DNA of 5,443 nucleotides, taken from the NCBI GenBank assembly GCA_947179265.1, contig CAMXBB010000104.1:1-5443 (forward strand), in the 5' to 3' direction. Within the stretch, counting starts at the first letter, position 1; each line of letters opens with the position of its first letter. Made by a program: the position numbers and the translations under genes. Source of the DNA: an uncultured Bacillota bacterium (GTDB taxonomy: Bacteria > Bacillota_I > Bacilli_A > RF39 > UBA660). A model generated the notes under the pieces. That model saw only the letters and a list, made by a program, of their open reading frames with translations. It was not told the origin of the DNA and did not search any database. Shown here piece after piece: positions 1-4,983 of the stretch.

Positions 1-2
1 AT

Positions 3-173
3 ATTAATACTGTTAATATAATGTTAAGAACATACAAACAACAAAGAGTTGATTATAAATCAGAAGAAGAAACAATATATGGATCAAATGAGGAATTTTA
101 TGACTTTTTTCCAATTAATGCATTAGCATACTCAACAGATGGAAAAATATTACAGAAGAGTTTAGCGGTATAA
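3..173 (+). CDS. C-terminal fragment of an unrecognised protein
   Basis: A reading frame open from the left edge ends at TAA 171-173, giving the last 56 residues of a protein that starts outside the window. The tail is hydrophilic, with a charged stretch (DYKSEEE), an aromatic patch (FYDFFP) and the ending QKSLAV. It has no transmembrane segment or motif that I recognise. An ATG at 21-23 is in frame, but no Shine-Dalgarno precedes it, so a truncated larger gene is more likely than a complete small one. No hairpin terminator follows; the kinase promoter begins about 20 bases after the stop. Function unknown. Confidence 0.6.
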   Translation: MNTVNIMLRTYKQQRVDYKSEEETIYGSNEEFYDFFPINALAYSTDGKILQKSLAV

Positions 174-195
174 TTAATAAAAAATCCAACTAATG

Positions 196-204
196 TGATA
201 TAAT
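196..204 (+). promoter_or_regulatory. Extended -10 promoter of the kinase gene
   Basis: TG at 196-197, one base, then a perfect TATAAT at 199-204 form a consensus extended -10 element. No good -35 is visible; the nearest is a weak TTAATA at 174-179 with a 19-base spacer. The predicted transcript start is near 211, which would leave a leader of about 22 bases before the ATG at 233. This makes the alternative GTG at 218 nearly leaderless. Confidence 0.65.
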
Positions 205-219
205 GTTAATATAGGAAGT

Positions 220-228
220 GGAAGTGAT
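220..228 (+). promoter_or_regulatory. Shine-Dalgarno that decides the kinase start
   Basis: GGAAGTGAT at 220-228 matches the consensus GGAGGTGAT with one mismatch and lies just before the ATG at 233. For the upstream in-frame GTG at 218, the only candidate is AGGA at 213-216, one base away and too close for efficient initiation. This favours ATG 233 as the start. Confidence 0.6.
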
Positions 229-232
229 ACCA

Positions 233-2548
233 ATGTATAATGCTTTGGAATTATGTTTACCTATATGTGCACTAGTTTTTTCATTGGTATTGTTCATAGC
301 TTATTTTTTTAAGAAGAAAATTAATATAAGAGAAAATAGAATGTACTCCATTATGTTAATATGTGTACTTTTTGATAGTGTATTAGTATTTTTAGAAAAG
401 TTTTTCGTTATGAATCAAACTTTAGATAATATAAATCCTATTTTATCTACCATTGTATGCCTTTTTAATAAATTTGATGCTATATTGCTTATCCTTATAA
501 CATCTTGCCTATTTAGATATATATATATTGTTACATTAGAACCTAACGATAGAAGTTATAAATGTAACACTTATACAACTTACATTATTAATCTAATTGC
601 TAGTTTTTTTATATTATTTTTAGATATACACCTAATTTCTGATGGAAACATAATCAGTGTTTCGGGTTCTTCATTAATTCCAACCTATACAGTTTGTGTT
701 TTATACATAATATTATCTATACTTGTTACTATTTTTAATTATAAGAAAATAGCAAAAAAACACATACCATTATTTTTTGCTATTTTAATATTTACATTTT
801 TGATAGTTGTTTTTTATTTTAATCCTTATATAACGGTCATTTCTATTTCTTTAACTTTGTTAAATTATGTAATGTTTTTTTCAATAGAAAATCCAGATGT
901 AAAAATGATTGAAGTTTTAAATGAAGCAAAGATATCAGCAGAAAAAGCTAATCGAGCCAAATCAGACTTCTTATCTAGTATGTCACATGAGATAAGAACG
1001 CCTCTTAATGCTATCGTTGGTTTTTCTGATTGTATATTGGAAGAATCATCTTTGGATGATGCTAAGAATGATGCAAAAGATATCAAATTAGCTTCTGAAA
1101 ATTTGCTTGAAATAGTTAATGGTATTTTAGACATTTCTAAGATTGAAGCAGATAAAATGGAGATAATTGAAACGGATTATAATGTTTTAGATGTCTTTGA
1201 TAATGTTGCAAAATTGGTTAAACCTAGAATAGGTGATAAACCGATTGAATTCAATGTTAAGTTTGCTCCCGATATTCCTTATATGGTTCATGGAGATGGT
1301 GGAAAGGTAAGACAAATAGTAACTAATATCTTAACCAATGCTGTTAAATATACGGATAAAGGTAGTGTTTCTTTTTTAGTTAATTGTGTTAGTGATAGTG
1401 AATATACTAAATTAATTATTTCTGTTGAAGATACAGGTCGTGGGATTAAACCAGAACAAATAGATAAATTATTTGCTAAATTTGAAAGACTTGAAGAAGA
1501 TAGAAATACTACCTTAGAAGGTACTGGTCTTGGTCTTGCTATAACAAAACGTTTTGTTGAAATGCTAGGTGGTAAGATAGTTGTTCAAAGTAAGTATGGT
1601 GAAGGGTCTAAGTTTACTGTATATTTAAAACAAAAAATAGTAAAAATGAATCCACCACAAGGGGGATCTGAAAATGAATTATTTAATACTACTAGAATCA
1701 AATTGTTTGATTTCTCATCATCTCGTGTATTGGTAGTAGATGATAATAAAATAAATCTTAAAGTTGCATTAAAATTACTATCTAATTATGGAATACATGC
1801 TGAAGCTGTAGAAAGTGGTTTTGATTGTTTAGAAAGACTTGGTAGTGGAGAAGTATATGATTTAATCCTTCTAGATGATATGATGCCTAAAATGAGTGGT
1901 GTTGAAACTTTAAAGAAGATTAGAGAGACAGTAATCTATGATATGCCAGTTATTGCTTTAACGGCAAATGCTTTATCAGGAATGAAAGAAAAGTATTTAG
2001 CTGATGGATTTGATGATTATTTATCAAAACCAATTGAGAAGAATGAATTATATCGAATACTTATCAATCATCTTCATTCTAAAACATCGGTAGTTGATTT
2101 ACCTAAGGTAAGAAAAGATGAGGAATCTAAAATAAAAATTAGTGAATCAATATCAGAAAAAAAAGATAATATAATTGATACCAGTGATAGGAAAAGAATT
2201 TTAGTAGTAGATGATAATAAACTTAATATTAAAATTGCTACAAAATTATTATCCGATAAAAATGTAATAATTGATTCAGCTTTATCTGGTAGTGAAGCTA
2301 TCGATAAATGTCGAGATAATGTTTATGATTTAATACTAATGGACATCATGATGCCAGAAATGGATGGAGTAGAGACTTTACATCATATAAAAGAAGATTT
2401 AGATTTTAAAAATCCTATAATAGCAGTAACAGCAGACGCTGTTGCAGGTGCTGAAGAAAAGTATTTAAAAGAAGGTTTTGATTACTATGTATCTAAACCG
2501 ATAAATAATGACATTATTAATGATATTTTATCTAAATTTTTACATTAG
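233..2548 (+). CDS. 7TM hybrid sensor histidine kinase with two receiver domains
   Basis: Membrane sensor kinase expected to autophosphorylate on His and pass phosphate to its own receivers. Numbered from ATG 233 (771 aa): seven hydrophobic helices at about 4-26, 37-58, 70-100, 115-135, 147-168, 177-197 and 199-218; a helical linker 219-245; HisKA with the H-box SHEIRTP (phospho-His 252); HATPase about 351-468 with N-box Asn369, G1 DTGRG (Asp400), F-box LFAKFER and G2 GTGLGL at 430-435. Receiver 1 (about 498-616) has Asp503/504, phospho-Asp548, Thr577 and Lys599. Receiver 2 (about 653-771) has Asp660/661, phospho-Asp704, Thr733 and Lys755. All catalytic positions are intact. The sensor resembles the 7TM-type kinase N-terminal region (HisKA_7TM), but this is by topology only. 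There is no HAMP, PAS, HPt or DNA-binding domain, and no response regulator nearby; signal and output are unknown. An in-frame GTG at 218 would add five residues, but spacing favours 233. Single-gene unit. Confidence 0.93.
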   Translation: MYNALELCLPICALVFSLVLFIAYFFKKKINIRENRMYSIMLICVLFDSVLVFLEKFFVMNQTLDNINPILSTIVCLFNKFDAILLILITSCLFRYIYIVTLEPNDRSYKCNTYTTYIINLIASFFILFLDIHLISDGNIISVSGSSLIPTYTVCVLYIILSILVTIFNYKKIAKKHIPLFFAILIFTFLIVVFYFNPYITVISISLTLLNYVMFFSIENPDVKMIEVLNEAKISAEKANRAKSDFLSSMSHEIRTPLNAIVGFSDCILEESSLDDAKNDAKDIKLASENLLEIVNGILDISKIEADKMEIIETDYNVLDVFDNVAKLVKPRIGDKPIEFNVKFAPDIPYMVHGDGGKVRQIVTNILTNAVKYTDKGSVSFLVNCVSDSEYTKLIISVEDTGRGIKPEQIDKLFAKFERLEEDRNTTLEGTGLGLAITKRFVEMLGGKIVVQSKYGEGSKFTVYLKQKIVKMNPPQGGSENELFNTTRIKLFDFSSSRVLVVDDNKINLKVALKLLSNYGIHAEAVESGFDCLERLGSGEVYDLILLDDMMPKMSGVETLKKIRETVIYDMPVIALTANALSGMKEKYLADGFDDYLSKPIEKNELYRILINHLHSKTSVVDLPKVRKDEESKIKISESISEKKDNIIDTSDRKRILVVDDNKLNIKIATKLLSDKNVIIDSALSGSEAIDKCRDNVYDLILMDIMMPEMDGVETLHHIKEDLDFKNPIIAVTADAVAGAEEKYLKEGFDYYVSKPINNDIINDILSKFLH

Positions 2549-2573
2549 AGTTAGTTCTTAACTAACTTTTTTT
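2549..2573 (+). terminator. Intrinsic terminator after the kinase gene
   Basis: Immediately after the TAG stop, AGTTAGTT (2549-2556) pairs perfectly with AACTAACT (2560-2567) around a 3-base loop, followed by six Ts (2568-2573). The 8-bp stem has only two G-C pairs, so it is weak, but its shape and position are typical. It separates the kinase from the next gene. Confidence 0.75.
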
Positions 2574-2576
2574 CTA

Positions 2577-2592
2577 TATAATATGGTAAAAT
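2577..2592 (+). promoter_or_regulatory. Promoter of the amidotransferase-like gene
   Basis: Two overlapping -10 candidates are visible: TATAAT at 2577-2582, and TG-G-TAAAAT at 2584-2592, an extended -10. The second gives a start near 2599, directly before the Shine-Dalgarno, so the first may be the better choice if a normal leader is needed. No convincing -35 is seen. GGAGGG at 2600-2605 is a strong ribosome binding site six bases before ATG 2612. Confidence 0.5.
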
Positions 2593-2611
2593 ACTTATTG
2601 GAGGGATAATT

Positions 2612-3340
2612 ATGAGAAAACCGATTATTGGAATTGTTCCAAGTTATAATTTGAGTAATGAAGATAATGATCCATATCAAGACATAGCAAAATTTGTTAA
2701 GATGTATATTCGTGAAGTTGAAAAGGCTGGTGGAATACCTATTGGTTTAGTATCTCCAAATGCCGATATTTATACTGATATGTGTGATGGTTACCTTTTT
2801 CCAGGTGGAGCGAAAATATTATCAGAATATTATCCTTTGATGTATGATGCTTTAAAAAATAAGAAACCAGTATTAGGAATATGTTTAGGATGTCAAACTA
2901 TGGCAACATTCTTTAATGTTATTGAAGATAAAGAAAAAAATCCAGAACTTTTAGATAATGAAATATATGATAAGTATAAGAAAACTAATCCATATTTAAT
3001 AAGGCTTGATGATAATTCATTACATAATCATGATATAAGTTATGATGAATCAGCTATAGAAGCAGCAAAGCATGAAATAAAGGTATTAGATCATAATACA
3101 TTCCTTTATGATATATACAAAGAAGATACCTTAAGAAAAGTAAGCTTACATTCAAGTGTAATTGCTAGAACTCATAAGGATGTAATAGTTGCTGCTAGAG
3201 CTGAAGATGATGTGATCGAGTCAGTTGAGTATCATAAAGATGGAAATAAATTCTTAGGAATAATGTTTCATCCAGAAGTAATGCATGATAATAAACCATT
3301 TAAATGGTTAGTAGATAGTTGTAAAAAAGAGGAAAAATAA
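2612..3340 (+). CDS. Peptidase C26 / class I glutamine amidotransferase-like hydrolase
   Basis: A 242-residue cytoplasmic protein of the gamma-glutamyl-gamma-aminobutyrate hydrolase (PuuD-like) family, which cleaves gamma-glutamyl amide bonds. The start has the typical family opening KPIIGIVPSY. FPGG at 63-66 is the oxyanion region, GICLGCQ at 89-95 is the nucleophile elbow with catalytic Cys91, and GIMFHPE at 216-222 carries His220 and Glu222, so the Cys-His-Glu triad is complete. Length is normal for the family. The substrate-side motif differs: the usual HHQ stretch before the final strands reads LHSS (179-182). The segment between FPGG and the elbow is also short. There is no synthetase partner or putrescine-degradation gene beside it, so the puuD name and GABA substrate are not supported. 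It has its own promoter, a strong GGAGGG site and a terminator, so it is probably monocistronic and unrelated in function to its neighbours. Confidence 0.88.
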   Translation: MRKPIIGIVPSYNLSNEDNDPYQDIAKFVKMYIREVEKAGGIPIGLVSPNADIYTDMCDGYLFPGGAKILSEYYPLMYDALKNKKPVLGICLGCQTMATFFNVIEDKEKNPELLDNEIYDKYKKTNPYLIRLDDNSLHNHDISYDESAIEAAKHEIKVLDHNTFLYDIYKEDTLRKVSLHSSVIARTHKDVIVAARAEDDVIESVEYHKDGNKFLGIMFHPEVMHDNKPFKWLVDSCKKEEK

Positions 3341-3352
3341 TCCTCTTTTTTT
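3323..3352 (+). terminator. Intrinsic terminator overlapping the end of the amidotransferase gene
   Basis: AAAAAAGAGGA (3323-3333) is perfectly complementary to TCCTCTTTTTT (3341-3351), with a 7-base loop (3334-3340) holding the TAA stop. The 5' arm encodes the last Lys/Glu residues, and the 3' arm doubles as the U-tract. The A/U-flanked stem is symmetric, but the next converging gene is absent, so it acts for the upstream gene. Confidence 0.8.
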
Positions 3353-3354
3353 CA

Positions 3355-3360
3355 TATAAT
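3355..3360 (+). promoter_or_regulatory. Possible -10 of the recombinase unit
   Basis: A perfect TATAAT lies just past the terminator. There is no TG extension and no clear -35, because the upstream sequence is the terminator hairpin. The predicted start is near 3367, which would fall inside the Shine-Dalgarno-like AGGGGTGA. A second candidate, TATAAA at 3375-3380, is weaker. The true promoter of this unit is uncertain. Confidence 0.35.
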
Positions 3361-3362
3361 TT

Positions 3363-3370
3363 AGGGGTGA
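3363..3370 (+). promoter_or_regulatory. Shine-Dalgarno-like sequence of the small gene, oddly placed
   Basis: AGGGGTGA is a near-consensus ribosome binding site. The first in-frame ATG (3385) is 17 bases after the G run, which is too far. At the ideal distance of about 8 bases is an in-frame ATA (3376), a very rare start codon. The in-frame GTG at 3367 overlaps the site itself. Confidence 0.5.
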
Positions 3371-3384
3371 TACTTATAAAAAAT

Positions 3385-3516
3385 ATGGAAGAGATTTATT
3401 TAAATATGGCTTTATATATCAATAAAAAGATATATGACGAAGTTAATATATCTTTTAATATCTATAAGTTAAGTGAAGAAGAGATACTAAAAAGGTTAAA
3501 TCATGGATCTATATAA
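3385..3516 (+). CDS. Small SHOCT-like protein upstream of the recombinase
   Basis: A 43-residue protein if it starts at ATG 3385; starting at ATA 3376 it would be three residues longer (beginning IKN before the Met). It has no membrane segment or cysteines. The stretch KKIYDEVNIS, then Y and EEEILKRL, fits the pattern of SHOCT-type short C-terminal domains (a leucine/aromatic helix, a turn with D/E, an I-S/T step, then an acidic helix ending in Leu-rich residues). Small proteins of this kind are often found directly before large serine recombinases in Bacillota elements; this is from general knowledge, and the exact role is unknown. Its last 14 bases overlap the start of the recombinase in another frame, which implies translational coupling and supports it as a real gene. 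Codons are AT-rich like the neighbours. Confidence 0.65.
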   Translation: MEEIYLNMALYINKKIYDEVNISFNIYKLSEEEILKRLNHGSI

Positions 3517-4930
3517 AATTAGAAATGAATTAGGATTAGGAACCCCTTTAAATTCACTTCCTTTAAGAGTTACATTTTATAGTAGAGTATCAACAGATCA
3601 TCTTGAACAAAAAGGATCTTTAAAAAATCAAATTGAATTTATGGAAGAGATGATTAAAAATAACGCTAACTGGGTATATATAGATGGTTATATCGATGAA
3701 GGTATTAGTGGTACTACTGATTACAAGAGATTATCCTTTTTAAAGATGATAGATGATGCCAAAATGGATAAATTTGATCTAATAATTACTAAAGAGATAT
3801 CTAGATTTTCTAGAAATACATTGGATAGTATTAAATATAGTAGAGAATTACTTTCATATGGAGTAGCAGTGTATTTCTTGAATGATAATATTAATACCTT
3901 ATTCCCAGATTCTGAATTGCGCTTAACGATTATGTCCAGTCTAGCTCAAGATGAAGTACGGAGGCTTTCAGAGAGAGTTAAGTTTGGAATGTTAAGAAGC
4001 ATCAAAAATGGAGTTATACTAGGAAACGACTTGCAATATGGATATAAGAAAGATAAATTAACTGGTAAATTAAATATAATAGATAAAGAAGCTGCAGTGG
4101 TTAGAAGATTATTTTCTTACTATGCTATTGATAAAATGTCTTTAAGAAGTATCGCCAAGATATTTAATGAAGAGAATATTATGACTTCATTAAATAAGAA
4201 ATGGAATATAACAACACTTAAAAGGATGATTGAAAATCCAAAATATAAGGGAGATTATTGTGGTCGTAAAACAGAGATAGTAGATTATATGAGTAAGAAA
4301 AAAAGGTTAGTTCCTAAATCAGAATGGATATATTATGAGGATAGTGCTTCGATTCCTGCTATAATCGATATCGATTTATGGAATTTAGCTAATAAGAGAT
4401 TATATGAAAGAAAAAAAAGAAATAATCGCTATCAAAATCGCTATCTTTTATCAGCTAAGATGTATTGTATGAAAGATAATTGTTTATATCATCGAAAAGG
4501 TACTTTAAAAGCAAATCAAGATGTTGTATGGATCTGTTCAAATGTTTTAAGTAATGGAAAAGAATATTGTAATTCTATATCTATAAGAGAAAGTGAAATT
4601 ATTTATATTTTAAAAGATGGAATGAATAATTTAGGGATATCTTTAGAAAGAGTTGAAGATATATTGGCGGGTATTTATTTAAAATATAAACTTAATATTG
4701 ATGAAATCTTAGAAGAAATTTTCAATAGAGAAGACATTTATAGAAAATTAATGGAATTATTATTAAAAAAAATTGAAATTAATAATAGTGAGGAGATAAT
4801 AAAATTAAGCATTACTTTTAATACTAATGAGTCTAAGAGCTTTCAAAAGAACTATGAATTTAAAAGAGGTTTTAATACAACAGGTACTAAAAGATATATT
4901 GTGCATTATTATGTAACTTTTTTATATTAG
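3503..4930 (+). CDS. Large serine recombinase (site-specific integrase/resolvase family)
   Basis: A 475-residue DNA recombinase that would cut and rejoin DNA through a 5' phosphoserine link. The resolvase catalytic domain spans about 22-165: YSRVST at 26-31 has the nucleophile Ser30 and Arg28, and ISRFSRN at 99-105 supplies the catalytic arginines Arg101 and Arg104. GISG at 67-70 and the long E helix (about 138-170) follow. The recombinase DNA-binding domain (about 178-300) has the typical YGY and the NPKYKGDY motif at 245-252. A zinc-ribbon-like region has Cys322, Cys327, Cys345 and Cys356, with a first pair spaced CX4C rather than the usual CX2C. The C-terminal part is helical (about 362-425) and ends in a short basic/aromatic tail. 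Length is usual for the family. AAAGG (3491-3495) precedes the ATG by 7 bases, and the start overlaps the small SHOCT-like gene. No accessory mobile genes or att site are visible, so integrase, transposase or invertase roles are all possible. Confidence 0.93.
   Translation: MDLYKIRNELGLGTPLNSLPLRVTFYSRVSTDHLEQKGSLKNQIEFMEEMIKNNANWVYIDGYIDEGISGTTDYKRLSFLKMIDDAKMDKFDLIITKEISRFSRNTLDSIKYSRELLSYGVAVYFLNDNINTLFPDSELRLTIMSSLAQDEVRRLSERVKFGMLRSIKNGVILGNDLQYGYKKDKLTGKLNIIDKEAAVVRRLFSYYAIDKMSLRSIAKIFNEENIMTSLNKKWNITTLKRMIENPKYKGDYCGRKTEIVDYMSKKKRLVPKSEWIYYEDSASIPAIIDIDLWNLANKRLYERKKRNNRYQNRYLLSAKMYCMKDNCLYHRKGTLKANQDVVWICSNVLSNGKEYCNSISIRESEIIYILKDGMNNLGISLERVEDILAGIYLKYKLNIDEILEEIFNREDIYRKLMELLLKKIEINNSEEIIKLSITFNTNESKSFQKNYEFKRGFNTTGTKRYIVHYYVTFLY
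4424..4445 (+). repeat. Short in-frame tandem repeat in the recombinase gene
   Basis: AATCGCTATC occurs at 4424-4433 and again at 4436-4445, a 12-base period encoding NRYQ-NRYL just before the zinc ribbon. It keeps frame and probably reflects a four-codon duplication. A run of eight As lies just upstream at 4411-4418. Confidence 0.6.
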
Positions 4931-4934
4931 TTAA

Positions 4935-4963
4935 TTTACATAGCCTTATCTATTTGTTATAAT
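4935..4963 (+). promoter_or_regulatory. Strong promoter of the membrane-anchored protein gene
   Basis: TTTACA at 4935-4940 (one mismatch to TTGACA), a 17-base spacer, and TATAAT at 4958-4963 with TG at 4955-4956 make the best promoter in the window. The predicted transcript start is near 4970, giving a leader of about 14 bases that begins at the Shine-Dalgarno AAGGG (4970-4974), nine bases before ATG 4984. Confidence 0.8.
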
Positions 4964-4973
4964 TATGATAAGG
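4944..4973 (+). repeat. Inverted repeat flanking the -10 and covering the Shine-Dalgarno
   Basis: CCTTATC at 4944-4950 and GATAAGG at 4967-4973 are perfect 7-base inverted copies separated by 16 bases that contain the whole extended -10. The right arm includes the AAGG of the ribosome binding site. The arms could be an operator, or an RNA hairpin that hides the ribosome binding site only in transcripts starting upstream. Confidence 0.6.
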
Positions 4974-4983
4974 GTGTGTTAGT

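Noticed and set aside
865..1134. A 89-codon open frame on the minus strand
   Set aside because: It lies wholly inside the HisKA-encoding part of the kinase gene, antisense to the conserved H-box region, with no separate promoter or ribosome site. It is a shadow of the real gene.
2568..2573. T-run as a -35 element for the hydrolase promoter
   Set aside because: It is only 13 bases from the nearer -10 candidate and is better explained as the terminator U-tract.
233..4930. Alternative genetic code with TGA as Trp, as in Mycoplasma-like bacteria
   Set aside because: All Trp residues in the hydrolase and recombinase are TGG, and the frames stay open without TGA read-through. The absence of TGA among five stops is too small a sample to mean anything.
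4944..4973. Inverted repeat as an invertible promoter switch for the recombinase
   Set aside because: The arms are 7 bases and the segment between them only 16, far too short for serine recombinase crossover sites or for DNA looping.
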